The position numbers and the translations under genes were made by a program. The notes beneath the pieces were generated by a model, which was given only the letters and a program-made list of their open reading frames with translations, had not been told where the DNA came from and did no database searches. Of a stretch of 10,940 nt of DNA, positions 1 through 7,584 are shown one piece after another (the first letter of the stretch is position 1; the number at the start of each line of letters is the position of its first letter). Location: contig CALGLI010000285.1 in NCBI GenBank assembly GCA_937930265.1, positions 1 through 10,940 of the forward strand, written 5' to 3'. The DNA comes from an uncultured Veillonella sp. GTDB lineage: Bacteria; Bacillota; Negativicutes; Veillonellales; Veillonellaceae.

Positions 1-1811
1 AATTTAGCATAACTTTCCGCTTCTACTTCTTCTTGCGTTCTCATATCTTGTGGTAATGTAGATAAACGAATCCAGCTACGAATCGCTTCTACTAATACAA
101 CAAGAATCATAATGAACATAGCTACAGAAAAGGCTACTAGAATCCATTTACCAGCTGGAACATAGTTAAAGAATACGTTTTCATAATCCGCCGCTATGGC
201 TACAATCGCCATAAGTATAGTTGGAACACCAGTTACCCAAGCGTATCGTTTTTTACCTAACCGCATAATAATCGTCGTACTCACAGCCAATGTCATAGTG
301 CCTAATAATTGGTTAGATACACCAAATAATGGCCAAATAGTACCGATATTCCCTTGTAATACGAGGTAACCCCACATGATACAAATCAATGCAGCACAAC
401 CATATACACCAGGAGCCCAATGTTGGTCATTGAATTTAGGCCAGTACAAGCCAAGCAACTCTTGTAATAAATAACGACCTACGCGAGTACCTGCATCAAT
501 CAACGTCATAATGAACAAGGCTTCAAACATGATACAGAAGTGATACCAATATCCCAACAAATGATCCATATTAGGAAGGCGAGAGAAGATATGTGCCATA
601 CCAACTGCCAAGGATACAGCGCCACCAGGACGATGCATCAAATCTTCCCCTACTAGAGCAGATAATACTGGCAATTCATGCACTTGAAGTCCCAAGGCTC
701 TGAAGGATTCTGCGGTAGAGTTGATGGCGAAATAATCATCTGGATGTAATGCGGTAGCCGCAATCATAGCCATCATAGAAATGAAAGATTCTGTTAACAT
801 ACCACCGTAACCGATAGGTAGTACTTCTCTTTCATTAGTTAACATTTTAGGTGTTGTACCTGTTGCAATTACTGTGTGGAAACCAGATAAAGCACCACAA
901 GCAATGGTAATGAAGATATATGGGAATACGGAACCTTTCAATACAGGACCGCCACCCCAAATATAATCGGTTACTGCGGGCATTTGAATTTCTGGCATTA
1001 CAATGATAATGCCCAACGCCAACGCTCCAATGGTACCTATTTTTAAATATGTGGATAGATAATCACGAGGCGCTAATAACAACCAAACCGGTAATGCTGC
1101 TGCAAAGAAACCATACACAGCTAGCATAATTTCAATAGTTTTCAAATCATAAATAAACCAAGATGCATACTCGCTAGCCGCTACATTGGGACCATAGATA
1201 ATAGCTGCAAAAATAAGGCCTACACCAAGCACTGTAGCTTCTTGAATTTTTCCAGGACGCAACCATTGTAAATAAATACCAATAAAAATAGCAATAGGAA
1301 TCGTTGCAAATACTGAGAAAAATGCCCAAGCTGAATTGTGAAGTGCATTGGCTACTACCACCGCCATGCCTGCTAAGGTAATAACAAGTAAGAACAAAGT
1401 AGCTAACATAGCCCCTAAACCAGCAATTTTGCTAATCTCTTCGCGCGTAATATCCGCAATAGATTTACCATCGTAACGGATGGACGCAAATAGAATAACC
1501 ATATCATGGACTGCACCGGCAAATACGGAACCGATTAAAATCCATAGAGTACCTGGTAAGTACCCGAATTGCGCTGCAATAACTGGACCTACTAAAGGAC
1601 CTGCCCCTGCAATCGCAGCAAAGTGATGACCGAATGTAACCCATTTGTTAGTAGGCACATAATCGTGTCCATCATTGTGAATCATAGCTGGTGTCATCCG
1701 ATACTGGTCTAGTGTTAACACCTTCGCCGCTATGAATGCCCCATAAAAGCGATATCCTAACATTAAGATACAGGCTGAGGCAATAACTAAATAAATACCA
1801 TTCATGACCAT
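1..1811 (-). CDS. cstA: CstA-family transporter (carbon starvation protein), 3' end cut by the window
   Basis: Multi-pass inner-membrane transporter of the CstA family. Characterised enterobacterial members (CstA, BtsT) take up pyruvate or peptides, so pyruvate or peptide uptake is the likely role here; the substrate is an inference. Translating the minus strand gives 603 residues with no stop before the edge, so the C-terminus is missing. Family signatures are clear: HNDGHDYVPTNKW at about residues 46-57, then FGHHFAAIAGAGPLVGPV at about 60-77, GYLPGTLWI, and FAGAVHDMV near 98-105. Further on come GALSGFHT, a GTTPKML segment and FGVSNQLLG. Many hydrophobic segments alternate with short loops, and the visible end is a charged, Glu-rich cytosolic tail. 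The ATG at 1811 has an AGGGGGTG ribosome site (1817-1824). A second in-frame ATG at 1805 is a less well placed alternative. The gene is monocistronic at its 5' side, with its own strong promoter. Confidence 0.95.
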   Translation of the reverse strand, partial: MVMNGIYLVIASACILMLGYRFYGAFIAAKVLTLDQYRMTPAMIHNDGHDYVPTNKWVTFGHHFAAIAGAGPLVGPVIAAQFGYLPGTLWILIGSVFAGAVHDMVILFASIRYDGKSIADITREEISKIAGLGAMLATLFLLVITLAGMAVVVANALHNSAWAFFSVFATIPIAIFIGIYLQWLRPGKIQEATVLGVGLIFAAIIYGPNVAASEYASWFIYDLKTIEIMLAVYGFFAAALPVWLLLAPRDYLSTYLKIGTIGALALGIIIVMPEIQMPAVTDYIWGGGPVLKGSVFPYIFITIACGALSGFHTVIATGTTPKMLTNEREVLPIGYGGMLTESFISMMAMIAATALHPDDYFAINSTAESFRALGLQVHELPVLSALVGEDLMHRPGGAVSLAVGMAHIFSRLPNMDHLLGYWYHFCIMFEALFIMTLIDAGTRVGRYLLQELLGLYWPKFNDQHWAPGVYGCAALICIMWGYLVLQGNIGTIWPLFGVSNQLLGTMTLAVSTTIIMRLGKKRYAWVTGVPTILMAIVAIAADYENVFFNYVPAGKWILVAFSVAMFIMILVVLVEAIRSWIRLSTLPQDMRTQEEVEAESYAK

Positions 1812-1816
1812 ACATA

Positions 1817-1824
1817 CACCCCCT
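1817..1824 (-). promoter_or_regulatory. Ribosome binding site of cstA
   Basis: AGGGGGTG on the minus strand. The AGGGGG core lies 7 nt before the ATG at 1811. It favours that start over the in-frame ATG two codons later (1805). Confidence 0.7.
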
Positions 1825-1918
1825 AAATAGTAGATGAGTCTTATTCTATAAACACTTGTTCATATTGAGACTTCATCCTATGATCTATGCCAAAAAGTAA
1901 ATTGGTATTTTCAATTTA

Positions 1919-1947
1919 ATTATAGTTATACCCTCACTCAATGTCAA
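1919..1947 (-). promoter_or_regulatory. Perfect consensus sigma-A promoter of cstA
   Basis: On the minus strand the -35 box TTGACA (1947-1942) and the -10 box TATAAT (1924-1919) are separated by exactly 17 bp, so both hexamers match consensus 6/6. Transcription would start near 1912, giving a leader of about 100 nt before the cstA ATG. No other gene needs this promoter. A promoter this strong suggests high or operator-controlled expression (inference). Confidence 0.88.
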
Positions 1948-1958
1948 TTCACTATATC

Positions 1959-1968
1959 TTGTTAACAA
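1959..1968. repeat. Perfect 10-bp palindrome upstream of the cstA promoter
   Basis: TTGTTAACAA is fully self-complementary and lies 11 bp upstream of the cstA -35 box, a common place for a regulator site. No regulator can be assigned, and one such palindrome can occur by chance in AT-rich DNA. The rest of the dusB-cstA gap (1969-2080) shows no gene and no convincing terminator for dusB. Confidence 0.35.
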
Positions 1969-2080
1969 ATAACTCTCACACCCTATTTCTCCCTTTATTT
2001 TCAATGTTTTCTAAGAGTATGAAAATTCTTTATTCGCAATATTCCAACATTTCATGAACACATAGAATAGACAAACCCCA

Positions 2081-3091
2081 TTATATTGTCCTTATATTGT
2101 AGTCACACAAAAATTGTTTATACTCTTCTACTACAGAGATAAATGATTCCCGACCCATAGCTACATTCAAAGCATTTCTCCAACGTGCCGCTTCGGGCAA
2201 CCCTTTAATATAAAAACTTGCATGTGTGCGAATCTCCCGTGTAGCTAAGTCCACACCTTTATAGTGACATAATAGCTCATAATGGCGTAATAGCATAGCA
2301 ATTCGTTCCACACCCGTTGGATTCGGTCCATAGTGTCCCGTTTCTAGATAGTCTTTAATTTGTCGAAATAGCCACGGATTGCCTTGCGCTGCACGACCAA
2401 TTAACATCCCGTCACAACCTGTATACTCTAATAAGGCTTTAGCACTTTCAGGGGAATTGACATCACCATTACCGATGACAGGAATCGTTACAGCTGATTT
2501 CACCTCTTTAATATAATCCCAATTGGCTTTACCGCTGTACATTTGCTCTCTTGTTCTGCCATGAACAGCTACTGCAGCAACTCCTACGGATTCCATGCGT
2601 TGTGCCATATCCACTACATTGATAGATGTATCATCCCATCCTAAACGCAATTTAACCGTCACTGGAATTTGCACCGCTTTCACAGCTGTCTCCGCCACCT
2701 TCATCGCTAAGTCTGGAGCCTTCATCAACGCAGAGCCGTCCCCAGAAGATACTACTTTCTTCACAGGGCATCCCATATTAATATCTACGATAGGAGCACC
2801 TGCAGATTCCACCACCTTGGCACCGATAGCAATAGCTTCCGGGTCTGATCCAAAAATTTGCATGGAAACTGGCTGTTCTACCTCTTCCATATACAGCAAT
2901 TCTTTTGTATGTTCATTATTGTATTTAATTCCCATGGCACTGACCATCTCCGTACATACGAAAGAGGCCCCCATTTCTTTTGCTAATAAACGATAGGACA
3001 CATCGCTAAATCCTGCCATGGGCGCTAACCCAATACGGCCAGGAATTGTGACATGTCCTATGTGCCAGGATTCATTATTGATTTCTTTCAT
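2081..3091 (-). CDS. dusB: tRNA-dihydrouridine synthase (DusB type)
   Basis: Cytosolic FMN enzyme that reduces uridines in the tRNA D-loop to dihydrouridine with NAD(P)H. The 336-residue length is normal for the family. The TIM-barrel start GLAPMAGFSD is at 21-30. The catalytic-cysteine motif NMGCPVKK has its Cys at 108. KLRLGWD (147-153) and HGRTREQMYSG (177-187) supply substrate and FMN contacts. The phosphate-binding loops GNGDV (207-211) and IGRAAQGNPW (231-240) follow. The helical tRNA-binding end carries HASFYIKGLPEAARWRN at about 290-306. The ATG at 3091 is the only reasonable start: an in-frame TAG lies seven codons upstream, and the AAGGA ribosome site is rather far away (about 14 nt), which suggests translational coupling to coaX, overlapped by 17 bp. 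It is the last gene of birA-coaX-dusB. In Bacillus, dusB also lies downstream of coaX. Confidence 0.95.
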   Translation of the reverse strand: MKEINNESWHIGHVTIPGRIGLAPMAGFSDVSYRLLAKEMGASFVCTEMVSAMGIKYNNEHTKELLYMEEVEQPVSMQIFGSDPEAIAIGAKVVESAGAPIVDINMGCPVKKVVSSGDGSALMKAPDLAMKVAETAVKAVQIPVTVKLRLGWDDTSINVVDMAQRMESVGVAAVAVHGRTREQMYSGKANWDYIKEVKSAVTIPVIGNGDVNSPESAKALLEYTGCDGMLIGRAAQGNPWLFRQIKDYLETGHYGPNPTGVERIAMLLRHYELLCHYKGVDLATREIRTHASFYIKGLPEAARWRNALNVAMGRESFISVVEEYKQFLCDYNIRTI

Positions 3092-3842
3092 AAATAAGTC
3101 GTAATCCTTCTAATGTCATCATTGGATCAATGTGGTCAATCACATCGGTTTCTGCGCTAATGAGAGGTGCTAATCCACCCGTAGCTACAACTTTTGTACC
3201 TTCAGGCATTTCTCGTTTCATACGAGCCACAATACCTTCCACTTGTCCAACATATCCAAATAATACCCCCGCCTGCATAGCACCAACGGTGTTGCGACCA
3301 ATCACAGGACCAGGGTTTTTAATTTCTATCCGCGGTAGCTTAGCAGTACGACCAAATAAGGCTTCTGCCGAAATACCAATACCTGGAGAAATGGCGCCAC
3401 CTAAGTATATACCACCATCTAATACAGCCGAATAGGTCGTCGCTGTACCAAAGTCGATAATAATTAAATTACCTCCATATTTTTCATAGGCAGCCACCGC
3501 ATCCACAATTAAATCAGCCCCCAGTTCACGAGGGTTTTCATATTTAATAGAAATCCCTGTTTTAATACCAGGCCCTACAAATAATGGCTTCTTGTGAAAG
3601 TAGCGCAAACATACACGTTCTAAGGTAGGGTTCAGAGGCGGCACTACAGAAGAAATGATGACTGCCTCCACATCCTCTTTATTCACCTTTGGATCATGCA
3701 AGAACAAATTACTAATCAGCATTCCATATTCATCTGTCGTTCTACCACGGTCTGTAGAAATACGCCAATGAGCCATAATCTCCTTGTCCTTATACACGCC
3801 TAATACGATATTCGTATTCCCCACGTCTACCACTAACAACAT
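3075..3842 (-). CDS. coaX: Type III pantothenate kinase
   Basis: Phosphorylates pantothenate with ATP, the first step of coenzyme A synthesis, in the cytosol. Members need a monovalent cation and are insensitive to CoA feedback. I place the start at the ATG at 3842, giving 255 residues, the usual family length. A GGAGGAGG ribosome site lies 8 nt upstream, and the protein then begins MLLVVDVGNTN as family members do. A start at 3878 would add 12 residues lying inside birA. Visible motifs in the 255-residue frame are the phosphate loop DVGNTN (6-11), TTDEYG (35-40), the GAD motif with catalytic Asp110, DFGTATT (130-136) with the cation-site Asp130, and ATGG (220-223). The residue after GAD is Leu111 where many homologues have Arg; the rest of the site looks intact. 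The gap to birA is one nucleotide, so the two genes are co-transcribed. Confidence 0.95.
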   Translation of the reverse strand: MLLVVDVGNTNIVLGVYKDKEIMAHWRISTDRGRTTDEYGMLISNLFLHDPKVNKEDVEAVIISSVVPPLNPTLERVCLRYFHKKPLFVGPGIKTGISIKYENPRELGADLIVDAVAAYEKYGGNLIIIDFGTATTYSAVLDGGIYLGGAISPGIGISAEALFGRTAKLPRIEIKNPGPVIGRNTVGAMQAGVLFGYVGQVEGIVARMKREMPEGTKVVATGGLAPLISAETDVIDHIDPMMTLEGLRLIYERNQ

Positions 3843-3843
3843 C

Positions 3844-4827
3844 TTAATATCCTCCTCCAGTGGATCGTATAGACACATCCCCTGCTATGATACGTTCCTC
3901 ACGTCCATCCTCTAATTGAATAATCAGATTTCCATCTCTATCTAAATCTTTCGCATACCCTATATAATCTTTATCTGGTGCTTTTACCAGTACTTCTTTA
4001 TATAAAGTGACACTGTACTCTTTCCATTCTTCCAAGGTAGAGTCAAATCCTTCTCGACACACCTTTTCATACTGTTCTTCTAAAGCTTTTAAAATGACAG
4101 CAAAGGCCTCCTTGCGATCCACCTCTATCCCTGCTATAGCAAAGGACATAATCTTATCTTTCAAGTCCTCGCTGACTTCCTCAATGGTAGTATGTGTATT
4201 GATACCAATCCCTAGAACAATGTAGTTAATCTCTTCCATGGTACCATTCATTTCTGTTAGAATGCCCACCATTTTTCGAGACCCTACTAATATGTCATTG
4301 GGCCATTTGATGCCCGCCTCTGAAAGCCCCAAGGTACGGAATGCTTTCACTAAGGCTACTCCTGCCATCAAGGTACATTTTGATGCTTCCATAGGTAAGA
4401 ACTTAGGTCTTAAAATCAAGCTAAACCAAAGACCTTTTCCATAGGGAGAATACCAACCTCTAGATAAGCGACCACGACCGGAAGATTGTTCTTCTGCACA
4501 TACTACGGTGCCTTCTGGAACTCCGTCCATAGCTAATGCTTTAGCAATACTATTTGTGGATTCTAATCGTTCTTCATACACGTAATAATGACCAAACGAT
4601 TTTGTATGCAATACCCCTTCCATTTCTTCAGGGCTAATCAAGTTTGGCTCCTCCAACAATCGATACCCTTTCTTTGTGAAAGATTCGATGACATAGCCAC
4701 GCTTACGTAGCACCTCTATATGTTTCCAAATTGCTGTGCGCGATACATGGCACGCCTCAGACATAGCCTGTCCTGATACAAATTGATTTCTGTTTTCTTT
4801 TAAAAAGTCTAGTATTTCGTCTCTCAC
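3844..4827 (-). CDS. birA: Bifunctional biotin-protein ligase / biotin repressor
   Basis: Activates biotin to biotinyl-5'-AMP and attaches it to a lysine of biotin carrier domains. With its DNA-binding domain it can also act as a biotin-sensing repressor. The 327 residues show an N-terminal winged helix-turn-helix at about 16-58, including SRTAIWKHIEVLRKRGY. The ligase domain follows, with the biotinyl-AMP loop GRGRLSRGW at 117-125, KWPND at 174-178, the SRKMVGIL segment with Lys185, and GIGIN at 206-210. A small C-terminal beta domain ends in AGDVSIR. The start is GTG at 4827, with AAGGAGG 9 nt upstream. The helix-turn-helix makes this the regulatory class, and its own promoter holds a possible BirA half-site. 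It is first in birA-coaX-dusB. The target proteins in this organism probably include biotin-dependent decarboxylases such as the system whose end is at 10574-10940. Confidence 0.95.
   Translation of the reverse strand: MRDEILDFLKENRNQFVSGQAMSEACHVSRTAIWKHIEVLRKRGYVIESFTKKGYRLLEEPNLISPEEMEGVLHTKSFGHYYVYEERLESTNSIAKALAMDGVPEGTVVCAEEQSSGRGRLSRGWYSPYGKGLWFSLILRPKFLPMEASKCTLMAGVALVKAFRTLGLSEAGIKWPNDILVGSRKMVGILTEMNGTMEEINYIVLGIGINTHTTIEEVSEDLKDKIMSFAIAGIEVDRKEAFAVILKALEEQYEKVCREGFDSTLEEWKEYSVTLYKEVLVKAPDKDYIGYAKDLDRDGNLIIQLEDGREERIIAGDVSIRSTGGGY
3851..3858 (-). promoter_or_regulatory. Ribosome binding site that fixes the coaX start
   Basis: GGAGGAGG on the minus strand, 8 nt before the ATG at 3842. 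It lies inside the last codons of birA and shows that coaX starts at MLLVVDVG rather than at the ATG 12 codons upstream. Confidence 0.8.
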
Positions 4828-4830
4828 GGC

Positions 4831-4873
4831 TTGTCGCCTCCTTACCTATAGCGAGGTTTACAATACGATTGTA
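4831..4873 (-). promoter_or_regulatory. Possible operator in the birA promoter (BirA-box-like half-site and small inverted repeat)
   Basis: The minus strand reads TTGTAAACC at 4863-4855, identical to a half-site of the E. coli bio operator (TTGTAAACC-N16-GGTTTACAA). Fifteen bases further, the facing half (4839-4831) matches only 5 of 9, mainly the ACAA end. A second symmetry, TACAAT-N3-ATTGTA (4859-4873), covers the -10 box and the start site. Either could let a regulator block transcription. Autoregulation by BirA is an inference. Confidence 0.35.
4837..4843 (-). promoter_or_regulatory. Ribosome binding site supporting the GTG start of birA
   Basis: AAGGAGG on the minus strand, 9 nt before the GTG at 4827. 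A strong site at normal distance makes the GTG start credible although no ATG is available nearby. Confidence 0.75.
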
Positions 4874-4896
4874 CAGAGGTCCTACATAAATTGCAA
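4868..4896 (-). promoter_or_regulatory. Probable promoter of birA-coaX-dusB
   Basis: On the minus strand TTGCAA (4896-4891) and TACAAT (4873-4868) are 17 bp apart, matching the sigma-A consensus 4/6 and 5/6. The start site would be near 4861, giving a leader of about 35 nt. The location, after the ftsH terminator and before birA, fits a separate three-gene operon. Confidence 0.7.
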
Positions 4897-4993
4897 GTCT
4901 TTTCTACGTAATTCATTACCCATAGCTATGCGAATTTGGTACAACTAAACAAGATTCTTCACACGTATACTATTGAATCCCCCTAATATGCAC

Positions 4994-5025
4994 AAAAGGT
5001 ACCTTCCCTATAGGGAAGATACCTT
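4994..5025 (-). terminator. Rho-independent terminator after ftsH
   Basis: A 13-bp stem (arms 5025-5013 and 5008-4996 on the minus strand, one G-U pair) with a TATA loop is followed by a short T run (4997-4994, partly inside the stem). It starts 18 nt past the ftsH stop and separates ftsH from the birA operon. The short T run makes it weaker than the others in this window. Confidence 0.7.
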
Positions 5026-5042
5026 GGCTATAGCATCTCAGA

Positions 5043-6950
5043 TTATTCTTTGGATGTATCAATTTTATCTGGCATAACAATACCAGCTGCTTCTAAAGGA
5101 GATTTTTTATTATTTTTTTCCTCTTCAGCTATTGTTTGTACTTCTTCTGGGCTTAGTAAAGTCCCATAGCGATACAAGTTGTCCACCTGCTTAGAATCAA
5201 TCGTTTCTTCTTCTAATAAAGCTTTCGCCATATTATGTAAGAAATCAATATTTTCTGTTAACAAGTTCATTACATCACTGTAGGCTTCTGCTACGATACG
5301 ATGCATTTCATTGTCGATTTTTTCAGCTACTGCTTCACCATAGTTACGTTCAGAACCTAAGCTTTTACCTAAGAATACTTGTTCTTGGTGTTCACCAAAT
5401 ACCAATGGTCCTAACTCATCACTCATACCTAAACGAGTAATCATTTCGCGAGCAATATTCGTCACCATTTGTAAATCTCCAGAAGCACCGCTACTAATTT
5501 CTTTCAGTACTATGGCCTCTGCACAACGTCCACCTAAAGCCACGCGGATTTGCGCCAACAATTGGGAACGAGTCATATAGTTTTTTTCTTCTTGTGGGAG
5601 CATCATGGTGTAACCACCTGCACTACCACGAGGAATGATTGTTACTTTATGAACTGGATCTGCATTCGGCCATAAATGAGCTACAATAGCATGTCCAGAT
5701 TCATGGTATGCCGTCAATTCCCGTTCTTTTTCGCTCACCACATGACTTCTGCGCTCAGGACCATAGCTTACTTTTTCACTCGCCTCTTCTAAGTCATGCA
5801 TAGAAATGGATTTGCGATCTTGACGAGCCGCCAATAATGCTGCTTCATTTAATAAATTGCTCAAATCAGCACCGGTAAAACCAGGTACTTTTTTCGCTAT
5901 GGTTTTTAAGTCCACATCTGGATCCAACGGTTTATTACGAGCATGCACTTGTAAAATTGCCTCACGACCACGAAGATCTGGACGACCCACTGTCACTTGG
6001 CGGTCAAAACGACCTGGACGCAATAAAGCTGGGTCTAAAATATCTGGGCGATTCGTAGCAGCAATGGTAATAATACCTTCATTGGCACCGAAACCATCCA
6101 TTTCTACCAATAACTGGTTCAATGTTTGCTCTCGTTCATCATGACCGCCACCTAGGCCTGCACCACGTTGACGACCTACTGCATCAATTTCATCAATGAA
6201 AATAATACATGGTGCATTTTTCTTAGCTTGACTGAATAAGTCACGCACACGAGACGCACCGACACCGACGAACATTTCTACAAAGTCAGAACCACTGATA
6301 GTAAAGAATGGAACCCCTGCTTCTCCTGCTACGGCACGAGCTAATAAGGTTTTACCTGTACCTGGAGGGCCAAATAATAATACCCCTTTCGGAATTTTAG
6401 CGCCAATAGCATTGAATTTACCTGGGTTACGTAAAAATTCAACGACTTCTTCCAATTCTTGTTTTGCTTCATCTGCACCAGCCACATCTTTAAACGTCAC
6501 ATTGACTTTGCCTTCTCCTTGCATTTTCGCACGAGATTTGCCAAAGTTCATGACACGTCCAGATCCACCTTGTGTAGACTGCATCATAAAGAACCAGAAT
6601 CCAATAATCAACACAATTGGTAAGGCAGATGTTAATAAACTTACCCACCAAGCTGGTTGCTCAGGTGGTTGCGCCGTTACATCCACACCACCTTCGGACA
6701 GTTTTGCAAAAATACCTGCATCGCTTGGTGCATAGGTAGCAAATTCTGTACCAGATTTTAATTTACCTGTAATCGAATGATCCCCTGTAATTGTGACACT
6801 CTCTACATTTTTTCGTTGTACCTCTTGTAGGAACGATGTATATGTAATTTCTGATTTATTTTTAGTACCTTCAGAAAAAGAGTTTATGGCTGCCACTGCG
6901 GCCACAATTATCAACAAATAGAGGAGTACATTTTTTAAGCCTCGCTTCAA
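5043..6950 (-). CDS. ftsH: ATP-dependent zinc metalloprotease FtsH
   Basis: Membrane-anchored AAA+ protease that unfolds and degrades damaged membrane proteins and some regulators, working as a hexamer. Residue numbers here count from the upstream ATG at 6968 (641 residues). A transmembrane segment at about 12-30 and another at about 106-128 flank an external domain. The AAA+ module has Walker A GPPGTGKT (200-207), the pore loop MFVG (232-235), Walker B IIFIDE (255-260) and the arginine-finger region RPGRFDR (317-323). The zinc site is HESGH (422-426), with a third ligand Asp498. I prefer the TTG at 6950 as start (635 residues). AAAGGAG lies 6 nt before it, while the ATG at 6968 has no ribosome site. 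The resulting N-terminus MKRGLKNVLLYLL resembles other FtsH proteins. Neighbours tilS and hpt are its usual companions in Firmicutes. Confidence 0.96.
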   Translation of the reverse strand: MKRGLKNVLLYLLIIVAAVAAINSFSEGTKNKSEITYTSFLQEVQRKNVESVTITGDHSITGKLKSGTEFATYAPSDAGIFAKLSEGGVDVTAQPPEQPAWWVSLLTSALPIVLIIGFWFFMMQSTQGGSGRVMNFGKSRAKMQGEGKVNVTFKDVAGADEAKQELEEVVEFLRNPGKFNAIGAKIPKGVLLFGPPGTGKTLLARAVAGEAGVPFFTISGSDFVEMFVGVGASRVRDLFSQAKKNAPCIIFIDEIDAVGRQRGAGLGGGHDEREQTLNQLLVEMDGFGANEGIITIAATNRPDILDPALLRPGRFDRQVTVGRPDLRGREAILQVHARNKPLDPDVDLKTIAKKVPGFTGADLSNLLNEAALLAARQDRKSISMHDLEEASEKVSYGPERRSHVVSEKERELTAYHESGHAIVAHLWPNADPVHKVTIIPRGSAGGYTMMLPQEEKNYMTRSQLLAQIRVALGGRCAEAIVLKEISSGASGDLQMVTNIAREMITRLGMSDELGPLVFGEHQEQVFLGKSLGSERNYGEAVAEKIDNEMHRIVAEAYSDVMNLLTENIDFLHNMAKALLEEETIDSKQVDNLYRYGTLLSPEEVQTIAEEEKNNKKSPLEAAGIVMPDKIDTSKE

Positions 6951-6956
6951 ATTTTT

Positions 6957-6963
6957 CTCCTTT
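6957..6963 (-). promoter_or_regulatory. Ribosome binding site pointing to a TTG start for ftsH
   Basis: AAAGGAG on the minus strand lies within the first codons of the longer reading frame and exactly 6 nt before TTG at 6950. The sequence just upstream of the ATG at 6968 is AT-only apart from one G and has no ribosome site. Confidence 0.65.
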
Positions 6964-6974
6964 CTCATCTATAA

Positions 6975-7006
6975 TTTAAATTGATACTTATTTATCATAT
7001 CAAATT
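6975..7006 (-). promoter_or_regulatory. Possible ftsH promoter inside an inverted repeat
   Basis: In the 57-63 bp between hpt and ftsH the minus strand has TTGATA (7003-6998), 17 bp, then TTTAAA (6980-6975), matching sigma-A consensus 5/6 and 4/6. The -35 box lies in one arm of an inverted repeat (9-bp arms 7006-6998 and 6986-6978, one mismatch, 11-nt spacer). A start near 6968 would leave almost no leader for the ATG but about 18 nt for the TTG start. The -10 box is poor, so this may only be AT-rich spacer. Confidence 0.35.
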
Positions 7007-7025
7007 TTGTCGAATATATCAACGA

Positions 7026-7562
7026 TTATTGATAGACTTCTTCCTTTAAAATGCCGATATACGGTAAATTACGATATTTTTCATCATAATCTAAACCGTA
7101 ACCAATAACAAACTCATCAGGGATAACAAATCCTTCATAATCTACATGAACATCTACTTTACGACGCTCTGGTTTATTCAACAAAGAACAAAGACGAACA
7201 CTAGCAGCTTTACGTGATTGCAAGTTTTCTAGTAAATAGGACAAGGTTGTGCCTGTATCCACAATATCCTCTACGACGATCACATGCTTTCCTTCTACAG
7301 GGCGATCTAAATCTTTTAAAATACGAACCACCCCACTACTTACAGTACTACTACCATAACTAGAGCAAGAAATAAAATCCATACTCACATCGCCTTCAAT
7401 ATGGCGCAATAAGTCTGCAAAAAACACAACAGCCCCTTTCAGTACACCTACAAGGACAACTTCCTTACCTGTATAATCTTCTGTAATTTGGCGACCTAAT
7501 TCCGCCACTCGTTTTTGAATTTGTTCTTCTGAAAGTAATAATTCTTTCACTTCTGGTATCAT
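7026..7562 (-). CDS. hpt: Hypoxanthine phosphoribosyltransferase
   Basis: Purine salvage enzyme of the cytosol: joins hypoxanthine (often also guanine) to PRPP to give IMP or GMP. The 178 residues are the usual bacterial length. LKGA (41-44) is the pyrophosphate loop and SSYG (67-70) sits in the mobile active-site loop. The PRPP signature VIVVEDIVDTGTTL (94-107) has the acidic pair Glu98-Asp99 and the catalytic base Asp102. FVIGYGLDYDEKYRNLPYIG (151-170) is the purine-binding and C-terminal motif. The ATG at 7562 has AAGGAG 5 nt upstream. It lies 22 bp after tilS and about 60 bp before ftsH, the order seen in Bacillus, where the tilS and hpt products are reported to work together on ftsH expression. 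Whether that holds here is unknown. Confidence 0.96.
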   Translation of the reverse strand: MIPEVKELLLSEEQIQKRVAELGRQITEDYTGKEVVLVGVLKGAVVFFADLLRHIEGDVSMDFISCSSYGSSTVSSGVVRILKDLDRPVEGKHVIVVEDIVDTGTTLSYLLENLQSRKAASVRLCSLLNKPERRKVDVHVDYEGFVIPDEFVIGYGLDYDEKYRNLPYIGILKEEVYQ

Positions 7563-7584
7563 AGTAACTCCTTATTAGTTAGCT

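Noticed and set aside
2032..2041. ATTCGCAATA, found again at 10411-10420, as a repeated regulatory element
   Set aside because: A single 10-base match between two AT-rich gaps is expected by chance, and the flanks share nothing.
1969..2080. Terminator after dusB
   Set aside because: Only a 5-bp TTTTC/GAAAA pairing is present, without a T run. Transcription may read through or end by another mechanism.
2595..2996. Open frame of 133 codons on the plus strand
   Set aside because: It lies wholly inside dusB, whose protein is clearly recognisable, and its translation resembles no family. The other plus-strand frames inside coaX, birA, ftsH, tilS and ppx are rejected for the same reason.
3843..3878. 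N-terminal extension of CoaX by 12 residues
   Set aside because: The extra codons lie inside birA, the family starts at the DVGNTN strand, and GGAGGAGG is placed for the ATG at 3842.
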